Positions 9,012 through 16,843 of a stretch of 44,343 nt of DNA are shown piece after piece; the stretch's first letter is position 1; each line of letters opens with the position of its first letter. The notes under the pieces were generated by a model that was not told the origin of the DNA, ran no database searches, and was given only the letters and a program-made list of their open reading frames with translations. Origin of the DNA: JAGOUU01 sp964387745 (GTDB lineage Bacteria; Pseudomonadota; Gammaproteobacteria; JAGOUU01). The stretch lies in the NCBI GenBank assembly GCA_964387745.1, contig CAYLXL010000015.1, forward strand, positions 1 through 44,343, given 5' to 3'. The position numbers and the translations under genes were made by a program.

Positions 9012-10664
9012 ATGAATAAAAGTGACTCTATAAAGCTGGTTGTCGCTCAAATTGAGCTTTTTATTGGCAATCTTGAAAAAAATAAACAAAACATTTTAGC
9101 CGCTGTCACCAAGGCTCGTGATGAGCTTAAAGCAGATTTAATATTATTTCCTGAATTATGTATCACAGGTTATCCTCCTGAAGATTTATTATTAAGACAA
9201 GACTTCCATGAAGCAGTTTTAAAAACTAAATTAGAAATCGTCTCGGAAGTAAAAGGCATTGATGTCATTATCAGTTTTCCGCATCAAACAGAAAAGGGTT
9301 TGTTCAATGCGGCAGCTCTTGTGCGTGAAGGTGAGGTTGTGGGGTATTACTATAAGCAATTATTACCTAATTACAGTGTTTTTGATGAAAAACGTTACTT
9401 TACTCGCGGGACTGAACCGCTAGTTTTTGAATTAAAAGGTATAAAAATTGGTGTAGCTATCTGTGAAGATATCTGGTTTTCTGAAGGGCCAGTTAAGCAA
9501 TCAAAAGATGCGGGTGCAGAATTAATTTTATCGCTTAATGCTTCGCCGTTTTGTATTGATAAGGCTGAGATTCGTAAAAAAATAGTGCAAGATCGTGCAC
9601 AGGAAGTAAATCTGCCATTAGTCTACGCGCACAATGTTGGCGCACATGATGAGCTAGTTTTTGATGGCGGTTCGATGGCTGTTAATGCTAATGGCGATAT
9701 AGCTGTAATGGGAGCTTTTTTCAAAGCTGAACTGATAGAAGTCAATTGTTTGCGCGCACCAACTAATGAAATAATAATTGAGAATCAAGCACTACCTAAG
9801 CCATACAGCGATGAAGAATTAATTTATAGCGCTATTGTGCAAGGAGTGAGAACTTATGTTCATAACAGTGGTTTTACAGGTGCATTACTGGGTTTATCAG
9901 GTGGGATTGATTCAGCGGTTACTTTACCTATAGCAGTATCAGCTTTAGGGGTAGAAAATGTTGAGGCGGTTATTATGCCATCTCGATATACAGCTGCTCA
10001 TAGCATAGAAGATGCAATTTATGAAGCTAATAAGTTAGGTGTAAAATACCATGTGGTCAGCATTGAAGAGCCTTTTGAGTGTTTTAATAATTTACTTGCC
10101 CCTATATATGGTAAGAGTGAAGATCCTAAAGATGTCACTGAGCAAAACATTCAAGCTCGTACTCGTGGAATGATCTTGATGGCGATGTCTAATCGATTGG
10201 GTAAGATAGTTTTAACTACAGGCAATAAAAGCGAAATGGCTGTTGGCTACGCTACTTTATATGGCGATATGGCTGGTGGTTATGCGCCAATTAAAGATGT
10301 TTTTAAGGGTACAGTTTATAAATTAGCTGACTACATAAATAGTTCTGCTGAGCAGATTATTATTCCTACTCGAGTTATCAAAAGAGCCCCGTCTGCAGAG
10401 CTTGCGCACGGTCAGGTGGACCAAGATAACCTGCCACCTTATGATGTTTTAGATAGCATTCTATTGCGTTATGTCGTATTCGATATGGGCTTGAATCAAA
10501 TCGTTGCTGACGGCTTTGACCGTGAAGTAGTCACTAAGATTATTGCTATGGTTGATAAGAATGAATACAAGCGTCGTCAAGCAGCTCCTGGTGTTCGTAT
10601 ATCAGCCAAAGCTTTTGGTCGCGATCGTAGGTTCCCTATTATTTCTGGTTATAAATACAACTAA
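9012..10664 (+). CDS. nadE: Glutamine-dependent NAD+ synthetase
   Basis: Makes NAD+ from deamido-NAD+ and ATP using ammonia from its own glutaminase domain. The frame is open from a TTG at 8991, but homologues begin near the ATG at 9012, giving 550 residues. The N-terminal nitrilase-type glutaminase has E48 in FPELCITGYPPEDLL, the lysine in KQLLPNYSVFDEKRYF and the cysteine in AICEDIWF. The C-terminal synthetase has the PP-loop GLSGGIDSAV. No strong Shine-Dalgarno precedes the chosen start. Confidence 0.96.
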   Translation: MNKSDSIKLVVAQIELFIGNLEKNKQNILAAVTKARDELKADLILFPELCITGYPPEDLLLRQDFHEAVLKTKLEIVSEVKGIDVIISFPHQTEKGLFNAAALVREGEVVGYYYKQLLPNYSVFDEKRYFTRGTEPLVFELKGIKIGVAICEDIWFSEGPVKQSKDAGAELILSLNASPFCIDKAEIRKKIVQDRAQEVNLPLVYAHNVGAHDELVFDGGSMAVNANGDIAVMGAFFKAELIEVNCLRAPTNEIIIENQALPKPYSDEELIYSAIVQGVRTYVHNSGFTGALLGLSGGIDSAVTLPIAVSALGVENVEAVIMPSRYTAAHSIEDAIYEANKLGVKYHVVSIEEPFECFNNLLAPIYGKSEDPKDVTEQNIQARTRGMILMAMSNRLGKIVLTTGNKSEMAVGYATLYGDMAGGYAPIKDVFKGTVYKLADYINSSAEQIIIPTRVIKRAPSAELAHGQVDQDNLPPYDVLDSILLRYVVFDMGLNQIVADGFDREVVTKIIAMVDKNEYKRRQAAPGVRISAKAFGRDRRFPIISGYKYN

Positions 10665-10714
10665 GTTTGATTTGGATTGATTAAATCTTTAAAAAAACTT
10701 TAAAGGTTAGACGG

Positions 10715-10741
10715 GCTCATGACGAAATGATCGTCATGAGC
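10715..10741 (+). promoter_or_regulatory. Perfect hairpin enclosing a start codon
   Basis: Two exact 10-base arms, GCTCATGACG (10715-10724) and CGTCATGAGC (10732-10741), flank a 7-base loop. The first in-frame ATG of the next gene (10727) lies in the loop and the second (10736) in the 3' arm. There is no following T-run, so a classical terminator for nadE is unlikely. It may be an operator or an RNA element affecting initiation. Confidence 0.55.
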
Positions 10742-11182
10742 ATACAAATATTATCTGACTACAACAATCAAACTCCACAAATGGTGGTTAACGCTACTAG
10801 AATGTCAGCTGACCAAAAATCAGCCGAGATTTATGAGTTCGTTTTAGATTTAAGTATTAAAGTTATAGACTGTAAGCATATTTCTTCAGTGTCACAAAAA
10901 CGTGCAGTCTGTGTAAAAAACTTCGCCACCGAGCTAAAGGGAGTACTATTTGAGCTCAATCATGTTAGAATCAACCCTAAAGTTAATAACGAATTGATTT
11001 TATTCAGATTTAAAAAGTGCTTACAAAAATCAGGAGTTAAAATTTCTAACCCACCCGATGAAATCTTAATGGCTATTTGTTATAAGCCTATAGGGGAGCT
11101 TAGCGATGTTGTCAGATTCTATATTGATGACAACAATCAGTTAGTGTTTTTATCTAAAGCTGTGAAGCTATCTCTGGTCTAG
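10727..11182 (+). CDS. Small unknown protein
   Basis: 151 residues (148 if the ATG at 10736 is used); family not recognised. It is soluble, with mixed alpha/beta character, four cysteines scattered through the chain, and no signal peptide or membrane segment. Both candidate start codons lie inside the hairpin at 10715-10741, and no Shine-Dalgarno is evident. It lies between nadE and rplU in the same direction, and the rplU promoter follows about 100 bases after its stop. Codon use looks like that of its neighbours, so it is probably a real gene. Confidence 0.6.
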   Translation: MIVMSIQILSDYNNQTPQMVVNATRMSADQKSAEIYEFVLDLSIKVIDCKHISSVSQKRAVCVKNFATELKGVLFELNHVRINPKVNNELILFRFKKCLQKSGVKISNPPDEILMAICYKPIGELSDVVRFYIDDNNQLVFLSKAVKLSLV

Positions 11183-11261
11183 GTAGGCCCATAAGACTAA
11201 CCCTAAGATTAACCCTACGACTAATCTAGTCACAATATCTTAGTAAGTTCTTAGTAAGTTA

Positions 11262-11290
11262 TTGCTAATTGGTTGCAAATTGCCTATAAT
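11262..11290 (+). promoter_or_regulatory. Promoter of rplU-rpmA
   Basis: -35 TTGCTA (11262-11267), a 17-base spacer and a perfect -10 TATAAT (11285-11290) lie 44 bases before the rplU ATG. This is the expected position for a ribosomal-protein operon promoter. Confidence 0.72.
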
Positions 11291-11333
11291 CCCAATCTTA
11301 TATAAAACCAAATTTGTTTCTGGAGTTTTCGTT

Positions 11334-11648
11334 ATGTATGCGGTGATCAAAACCGGCGGTAAACAGTATCGCGTATCTAAGGGGCTTAAGCTAAAAGTAG
11401 AAAAACTAGAACTTGCGACTGACGACATTATTGAGTTTGATCATGTTTTAATGGTAGGCGAAGGTGATTCAGTTAAGCTTGGGCAACCATTTGTATCAGG
11501 CGCGTCAGTTACTGCTAAAGTTCTAAGCCAAGGTCGCGGTGATAAAATTAGAATTATTAAATTTAGACGTCGTAAGCATTACATGCGTAAACAAGGCCAC
11601 AGACAGTGGTTGACAGAAATTGAAATTACAGACATTAGAGGTGCATAA
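11334..11648 (+). CDS. rplU: 50S ribosomal protein L21
   Basis: Large-subunit protein binding 23S rRNA. The start at 11334 gives the canonical MYAVIKTGGKQYRV N-terminus and 104 residues, the family length. The frame continues further upstream but overlaps the promoter. The C-terminal KFRRRKHYMRKQGHRQ basic motif is typical. The stop and the rpmA start share one base (TAATG). Confidence 0.98.
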   Translation: MYAVIKTGGKQYRVSKGLKLKVEKLELATDDIIEFDHVLMVGEGDSVKLGQPFVSGASVTAKVLSQGRGDKIRIIKFRRRKHYMRKQGHRQWLTEIEITDIRGA

Positions 11649-11908
11649 TGGCTCACAAGAAAGCTGGTGGTAGTACAAGTAACGGCCGCGACTCGCAGGC
11701 CAAACGATTAGGTGTAAAACTATTTGGTGGCCAAACTGCTGTAGCTGGTAACATTATTATCAGACAACGTGGCACTAGGGTGAATCCTGGCGTTGGTGTT
11801 GGCATGGGTAAAGATCATACTTTATTCGCAACTGTTGATGGCAAGGTTGTTTTTGAAAAGAAAGGCAAGCCGCACCGTCAATTTGTTAGCGTTGTACCTG
11901 CTAATTAA
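11648..11908 (+). CDS. rpmA: 50S ribosomal protein L27
   Basis: 86 residues, standard length. The N-terminal AHKKAGGSTSNGRDS segment reaches toward the peptidyl-transferase centre in ribosomes. No N-terminal propeptide is present, unlike in Firmicutes. Translationally coupled to rplU by a one-base overlap and followed by a strong terminator. Confidence 0.98.
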   Translation: MAHKKAGGSTSNGRDSQAKRLGVKLFGGQTAVAGNIIIRQRGTRVNPGVGVGMGKDHTLFATVDGKVVFEKKGKPHRQFVSVVPAN

Positions 11909-11940
11909 GAATCTTAAGAAAAGTCTTAGATTCCCATCAC

Positions 11941-11984
11941 AAACAAAAAGCTTGTAGGACGTGACGTCTACAAGCTTTTTGTTT
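11941..11984. terminator. Strong bidirectional terminator after rpmA
   Basis: A perfect 17-base-pair stem is formed by AAACAAAAAGCTTGTAG and its complement, with a 10-base loop (11958-11967) that itself can pair. The A-rich 5' arm and T-rich 3' arm give U-tracts in both directions. It separates rplU-rpmA from obgE. Confidence 0.9.
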
Positions 11985-12027
11985 ATTAATATATTTAAAT
12001 CAACATTACCCAATCAGTCTGATCATT

Positions 12028-13053
12028 ATGAAGTTTATTGATGAAGCAGTAATAGAAGTTATAGCTGGTAAAGGCGGCGATGGTTGCTCGAGTTTTCGTC
12101 GTGAAAAATTTATTCCCTTTGGTGGGCCTAACGGCGGTAATGGCGGTGAAGGCGGCAGTATTTATATTATTGTTGATAAAGATTTAAATACTTTAGTTGA
12201 TTTTAGATACAAAAGAGTATTTAAAGCTACTAAGGGTCAAGGTGGTTTAGGTAGTGATTGCGCTGGTAAAGCAGGTGATGATTTATACATCACTGTGCCT
12301 CTGGGTACAAAAGTTTATCATTATGAAACTGATGAATGTATTGGTGATTTAACTGAAGCTGATGATAAATTATTAGTCGCCAAAGGCGGCGGTAAGGGGA
12401 TAGGGAATGCCGCTTTTAAAACTAGTACTAATCGTGCTCCAAGAAAGTTTACCAAAGGTAAGCCTGGTGAAACCAGAAAGTTGCGCTTAGTATTAAATGT
12501 TCTTGCTGATGTAGGCTTATTAGGTTTACCAAATGCGGGTAAATCAACTTTTATTACTGCAGTTTCTGCTGCTAGACCTAAAATTGCTGATTATCCATTT
12601 ACAACTTTGCATCCTAATTTAGGTACAATTAGATTAGGAGAGGGCAGAAGTTTTGTTATTGCTGATATCCCTGGGATTATTGAAGGGGCAAGTCAGGGCG
12701 CAGGTCTTGGTCATAGATTTTTAAAACATTTACAGCGTACTAAAGTCTTGTTACATATCGTCGATGTCTTTAATCCAGATTATTTAGACAATATTAAAAT
12801 TATTACTAACGAATTAAAAATTTATAGTGATGAGCATGATAAAGATTTATTTAATAAACCACGTTGGTTAGTGTTAAATAAATGTGACTTATTATCTGAA
12901 GATGAAATTCAACAAATCATCAGTAATATCAAATCTGAACTTAACTATAAAGATCAGATTTTCTGGGTATCTGCTGCATCGCATACTAATACTAGCCAAT
13001 TGATGAATGAGCTTGGTAAAGCTCTATACGAAATAAATGAGCTAGATTTTTAA
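12028..13053 (+). CDS. obgE: GTPase Obg/CgtA
   Basis: Essential ribosome-associated GTPase acting in 50S assembly and stress control. 341 residues. The glycine-rich Obg fold spans about 1-158 (GGDGCSSFRREKFIPFGGPNG). The G domain follows with G1 GLPNAGKST, G3 DIPGIIEGA, G4 NKCDL and G5 SAAS. It lacks the long acidic C-terminal extension of E. coli Obg. It follows rpmA as usual but behind a terminator, so it probably has its own promoter. Confidence 0.97.
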   Translation: MKFIDEAVIEVIAGKGGDGCSSFRREKFIPFGGPNGGNGGEGGSIYIIVDKDLNTLVDFRYKRVFKATKGQGGLGSDCAGKAGDDLYITVPLGTKVYHYETDECIGDLTEADDKLLVAKGGGKGIGNAAFKTSTNRAPRKFTKGKPGETRKLRLVLNVLADVGLLGLPNAGKSTFITAVSAARPKIADYPFTTLHPNLGTIRLGEGRSFVIADIPGIIEGASQGAGLGHRFLKHLQRTKVLLHIVDVFNPDYLDNIKIITNELKIYSDEHDKDLFNKPRWLVLNKCDLLSEDEIQQIISNIKSELNYKDQIFWVSAASHTNTSQLMNELGKALYEINELDF

Positions 13054-13074
13054 TATTTGCTTACTTAATACCAA

Positions 13075-13096
13075 GCGAAGGGAGCACCCCTTTCGC
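13075..13096 (+). terminator. Possible terminator hairpin after obgE
   Basis: GCGAAGGG and CCCTTTCGC pair around a short AGCAC loop, with one bulged base. No immediate T-run follows, though the sequence is T-rich about 30 bases on. Weak call. Confidence 0.35.
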
Positions 13097-13184
13097 CTAC
13101 TGCCCAGTTTGAAATTTCTCTTTAAATAGCTTTTTTTCAAATATAATATTTATAACCAATGTCCAATTTTCATCTAAAATAAAT

Positions 13185-13916
13185 ATGAAGCATTTAATTA
13201 ATAGGGTTATTAATAATTTCAACTATCTTATTTTTAGATATAAAAAACCAAAAAGAATGCAAGCGTATAATAACCAAAAGCTTATACCTTTAAGCCTACA
13301 TGAGCTGAAAGAAGTGTTATTTTTAGTTTATCATAACCGGTCTGGCTATATTTCTGCGCTTAGTCGTGAAGATGAAACTCTGGCGCAACAAAAAATTTTT
13401 TTAACCTATGGCGAAATCTTACCAGAAGGTTTAGCTAAACTGTATCAGTTTGTTAAACTAACAGTAGAAGACAGCTTTGTTGACTTAGGATCAGGGATAG
13501 GTAAAGCAGTGCTGCAAAGTTACTTGTCAACTCAAATGGCTGCAAGTTATGGGGTAGAGATAGATAAAGCTCGGCATGAGTTAGCTGTAGAGGCTTTACA
13601 AGAGCTAAAACAAAGTGCTCCTAATTTGTTCGCTAATCAATCTAAACTCATTGAGTTTCATAATACTAATATTACAGATTTTGATTTTAATCTGGCCTCT
13701 ATTGTCTATTGTAACGCGACGTGTTTTGGGCCTAATTTGATGGGGGTTATTAGTGATAAAATTAATAACAGCCGTTCTGTGCGGGCAGTAATGAGCACTT
13801 GTCGTATCGAGGGGTTGGTTAATCTAACTCAAGAAAATATTGTCGACATAGAGGTTTCATGGCACCTGCCACCGAGCACGTCTCCTTGTTATGTTTATAC
13901 TTCAATCCTAGATTAA
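13185..13916 (+). CDS. DOT1-like SAM-dependent methyltransferase
   Basis: 243 residues. The class I SAM-binding motif VDLGSGIGKAVLQ lies at about 99-111, the acidic GVEID at 123-127, and CNATCFGP at 176-183 matches the position of the VNNFAFGP motif of the DOT1 histone-lysine methyltransferase fold. Together they point to the DOT1 family, which occurs sporadically in bacteria with mostly unknown substrates. No signal peptide is seen, and the N-terminus is basic (RYKKPKRMQ). No clear Shine-Dalgarno precedes the chosen ATG, so a later start at 13257 is possible. Neighbouring genes are obgE and a eukaryotic-like kinase. Host histone methylation is an attractive but untested idea; a bacterial protein target is equally possible. 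Confidence 0.75.
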   Translation: MKHLINRVINNFNYLIFRYKKPKRMQAYNNQKLIPLSLHELKEVLFLVYHNRSGYISALSREDETLAQQKIFLTYGEILPEGLAKLYQFVKLTVEDSFVDLGSGIGKAVLQSYLSTQMAASYGVEIDKARHELAVEALQELKQSAPNLFANQSKLIEFHNTNITDFDFNLASIVYCNATCFGPNLMGVISDKINNSRSVRAVMSTCRIEGLVNLTQENIVDIEVSWHLPPSTSPCYVYTSILD

Positions 13917-14114
13917 GCTTACCTTAAGCCTGTGTAGCTACAATTCAGGTCTAGAGGCTCAGTCTCAAATCCTATATATAATATGGCACGGATTTTAAGA
14001 TAATGAGCTTAAATCAATAAGATGCAAGTCATTAAGCTAAAAAACTCTTGTATTTTAGATTGTTGCTTGATAATATAACTTTTGAATTGATTACCTAACT
14101 TAACGAGGTTTAAA

Positions 14115-15557
14115 ATGGCTAACGATAGCATAGAGAATATTACAGAGAGAAAACAAGAGTTTGACTTAGTCAATCAATACCTTGAAAAGCAAATTAAGGG
14201 TCGCTCACCAAAACAGCTTAAAAATTTTCACGGGGTTAAACTTAACAGAAAACGCCCGATAAAAGTTAACGGCAAATATTATCAATTAAAACATAGTTTT
14301 ATTCTGGTTTATGATGAAAAAGTGAATAAAGTCAAACCGTTCTTATTGACTCCTGGCAAACCAAGAGACGGTTTAGAATCAGGTAAATTAGGAGAAGGTT
14401 CATTTGGTACGGTAAAAAGAGTGCAAGATAAAGAAGGCACTGAATTTGCGTTAAAAATTATTGATGAGGAAAAATACTACAAAGCTCAATTAAAAATAAT
14501 TGCAGAGCAGATCAAAAAAACATGGGCTAATTGGGGCTTTAATATAAAGATTGACGAGAACAGCGTTCCTGCATTGAGTCGGTTTTTAGCTTTTAAGGCA
14601 ATAAAAAAACAACTAATATTGATGGTTAAAAATGAGTTTGAAGTATTAAAGCATGCTGGTTTACGTCATGCAGTAATTAAAAGATCTTATACAGGCTTAG
14701 GATTATTAAAAAGATTTATTTTGTGGTTATTCAACTGGAATACTCATAAAAGTTATATTTTGATGGATTTAGTTCCAGGTCAGCCTTTAGCTAAGATGGA
14801 CTTGGAGAAATACAATCGTGTCCAAGCTCGTATTTTCGATGAAAATCCAAGTATGACTATGTCTGAACTTAGAGACAAAGTATTTGTAGATGGTACTCAG
14901 TGCGTGCTGACTAAACCTCAAATCAACGCTCAACAAAAATTAGCTTTGGCTTTAGAACTTGCACAAAAAATAGGCGTTATTCATAAAAAAGGATGGGCAT
15001 TATTAGATATTAAAGGAGAAAATTTTCTTTTTAATTGTACATCCCACGGTCGAATTGAAGCTAATCCTATAGATTTTGGTTGCGCCGAACCTCTTGGTAA
15101 AGAATTAGGAGTGTCAGGATTTAAAGGAACTGGATCATATTGTTCACCAGAAATGTTGAGTCTCCAATTAATATTGTTGCTACAAGCACAAGGTAGAGCA
15201 ACCAAGGAGCAATTAAACAAAAAAATTAAAGTAACCGATAAAATGGATGTTTATTCTTTTGGTGTAGTCTTTAAATATGAGTTAAATCTTGAGCAAGATT
15301 TTGAGGGTGGGGCGACAGCATTGATTAATAGAATGCTAAATCAAAATCCGGATGATCGTCCTACGATGGATGAGGTGTGTCAGGATTTATTAGCGCTTCA
15401 GCAACAACGGCGGGCTACTAATGGTTCTTCAGCCGCGGCTGATAATGGATGTGTTTCTAGGGCTCTACAAACGCTAAGAACAGCTCATGGTACATTTGCT
15501 GCTAAAGTTGAAGTAGCTCAACCAATGAAGTCTAGCATTTCTAGTTCGGTTATTTAA
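14115..15557 (+). CDS. Eukaryotic-like Ser/Thr protein kinase
   Basis: 480 residues, Hanks-type kinase. The glycine loop GEGSFGTV is at 93-100, the ATP-anchoring lysine K114 is in FALKII, the catalytic D298 is in LLDIKGEN, the DFG aspartate is D320, the substrate-loop motif is GTGSYCSPEM, and subdomain IX is KMDVYSFGVVF. All essential residues are present, so activity is expected. The HRD motif is altered to LLD. There is a ~90-residue N-terminal extension and a low-complexity Ala/Ser tail, but no membrane segment and no PASTA repeats, unlike housekeeping PknB kinases. A soluble solitary kinase of this form resembles known translocated effector kinases. That role is inference. Confidence 0.88.
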   Translation: MANDSIENITERKQEFDLVNQYLEKQIKGRSPKQLKNFHGVKLNRKRPIKVNGKYYQLKHSFILVYDEKVNKVKPFLLTPGKPRDGLESGKLGEGSFGTVKRVQDKEGTEFALKIIDEEKYYKAQLKIIAEQIKKTWANWGFNIKIDENSVPALSRFLAFKAIKKQLILMVKNEFEVLKHAGLRHAVIKRSYTGLGLLKRFILWLFNWNTHKSYILMDLVPGQPLAKMDLEKYNRVQARIFDENPSMTMSELRDKVFVDGTQCVLTKPQINAQQKLALALELAQKIGVIHKKGWALLDIKGENFLFNCTSHGRIEANPIDFGCAEPLGKELGVSGFKGTGSYCSPEMLSLQLILLLQAQGRATKEQLNKKIKVTDKMDVYSFGVVFKYELNLEQDFEGGATALINRMLNQNPDDRPTMDEVCQDLLALQQQRRATNGSSAAADNGCVSRALQTLRTAHGTFAAKVEVAQPMKSSISSSVI

Positions 15558-15567
15558 AAACGTTTAT

Positions 15568-15593
15568 CCCCCATTAATCTTAATTGATGGGGG
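15568..15593 (+). promoter_or_regulatory. Hairpin covering the G-rich ribosome-binding region
   Basis: CCCCCATTAAT (15568-15578) pairs with ATTGATGGGGG (15583-15593) around a 4-base loop, with one T-G wobble. The 3' arm belongs to the G-run just before the ATG at 15599, so it could mask ribosome binding of the pentapeptide gene. It could instead end the kinase transcript, although no T-run follows. Confidence 0.45.
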
Positions 15594-15939
15594 GGGTAAT
15601 GACCGAATCAGCTTTAGCTAATGCCGTGTTAACCTGTAGCGTGCTTAAAGGTAATTTTTCTTCTAGCATATTTAATAATGCTGTGTTAACTGGTGCAAGA
15701 CTCAAAGGTGACTGTTCACAGAGTTCTTTTAATGGCGCAACTTTAATTGTCGCTCATTTGTTACAAAATCCAGATACGAAAGTTTGGAGTGTTACTCGTT
15801 TTAGAGATGTTGATTTTAGCTCAGCAAGAATGAATTATGGATTATTTCATCAAGCAGACTTTTCTAGTAGTAAGTTTGTTGATGCTGATTTAAGTGGAGT
15901 AGTGTTTACTGGTTCAAATCTCAGTGGTTGTGATTTTAC

Positions 15940-16085
15940 GTAATGTTCACCATATCTAGAATATTGTACGCGTTCACCGTATAGGAATCTGCGCCCCTGT
16001 CATTCCGATCTTGTCGAGGAATCTCAGATTGAAGATTAANNNNNNNNNNTCTGGATAACAAAAATTCTAATAGCTGAACAGTAAC
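15940..16085. mobile_element. Palindromic MITE-like repeat inserted in the pentapeptide gene
   Basis: The insert is flanked by 8-bp direct copies of GATTTTAC (15932-15939 and 16086-16093), as expected for a target-site duplication. Its ends are imperfect inverted repeats: the left end reads gtaatgttcaccatatctag and the complement of the right end reads gttactgttcagctattaga. The interior carries gtcattccgatcttgtcgag and ATCTCAGATT, shared with the element at 39327-39480. A 10-N gap lies inside, so the true length is unknown. No transposase is visible, so it is presumably non-autonomous. Confidence 0.75.
16040..16049. other. Assembly gap (10 N)
   Basis: Run of N inside the palindromic repeat element. 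The break is explained by a repeat present in several copies. The real gap length is not known. Confidence 0.98.
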
Positions 16086-16240
16086 GATTTTACTGGTGCT
16101 AACTTAAGAGGCGCAGTTTTAACCGAGACTGATTTATCCGGCGCGATTATTTCTGATGACCAACTATCACAAGTTCGTAATTATTGCGATGCGATTATGC
16201 CATCTGGTGAAATTCATTTTTGTGAGAAGTAGTTACCAGC

Positions 16241-16261
16241 CGCGGTGCTTACAGCACAGCG
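16241..16261. terminator. Hairpin between the pentapeptide gene and rpsT
   Basis: CGC-G-GTGCT and AGCAC-A-GCG pair around TAC between two convergently read genes. No T-run is seen on either side, so terminator function is only possible. Confidence 0.35.
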
Positions 16262-16284
16262 ACCAGCTTCAAAGAGAGTCAGAA

Positions 16285-16554
16285 TTAAGCAGATTTAAGA
16301 TTCTTAACTTGCTCATTTAAGCGGCTTTTATGACGAGCAGCTTTATTTTTATGAATAATGCCATGGCTAACCATTTTATCAACCATTCTAGCAGCTTCTG
16401 CGTAAGCACTTTGAGCTGTATCAACTGATTTAGTTGCGATAGCTGCTACTGCCTTCTTAAGGCTTGTGCGCATCATAGAACGTAGGGTTTGAGTGCGAGC
16501 GCGGCGTTTAACACCTTGGCGAACTCTTTTCTTTGCTTGTTTGGTATTAGCCAC
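16285..16554 (-). CDS. rpsT: 30S ribosomal protein S20
   Basis: Small-subunit assembly protein binding the 5' domain of 16S rRNA. The frame is open to an upstream ATG, but the family N-terminus ANTKQAKKR begins right after a GTG at 16554. A CGGAG Shine-Dalgarno 8 nt upstream fits that start, giving 89 residues. A non-AUG start is also known for E. coli rpsT, where it is tied to autoregulation. Divergent from murJ, with about 290 bases between the two starts. Confidence 0.96.
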   Translation of the reverse strand: MANTKQAKKRVRQGVKRRARTQTLRSMMRTSLKKAVAAIATKSVDTAQSAYAEAARMVDKMVSHGIIHKNKAARHKSRLNEQVKNLKSA

Positions 16555-16843
16555 TTTGTATTCTCCGAATAAATCCAATAAATCTGTAAGATCTTATAAA
16601 GGACAAAATATGCCTGTTTTTTAATGATTTGTCAATGATCCACAAGCAAAGATTTACTATATAATAACCATAATTGATACCATAGCTCTATATAGTATTG
16701 TAAACTATAGCGTTATAGTTTATTGTTTTCCCATATTATTTAATGTCTGTTGATGTTTTTTTGACAGTAAGGCTTGTAAGATTAAAAACGATAAAGAGTC
16801 CCAATTTAGCCATATTGCTAAAGGCACCAGTAAAGTAGGTGCC

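Larger units (their letters stand above)
15599..16232 (+). pseudogene. Pentapeptide-repeat protein split by a repeat element
   Basis: The first part (15599-15943) encodes tandem A(D/N)LxX-type pentapeptides (CSVLKGNFSSSIFNNAVLTG and on) and stops just inside an inserted repeat. The second part (16086-16232) continues the same pattern (NLRGAVLTETDLSGA) to a natural stop. Deleting 15940-16093 (the insert plus one copy of the duplicated GATTTTAC) restores one frame of 159 residues reading CDFTGANLRGA across the join. Pentapeptide proteins form a right-handed quadrilateral beta-helix and have varied roles. The gene lies directly after the kinase and may have been cotranscribed. A truncated product could still be made from the 5' part. 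Confidence 0.85.

Noticed and set aside
11240..11428. Minus-strand 62-codon frame over the rplU start
   Set aside because: Overlaps the rplU promoter and coding region and has no homologous look.
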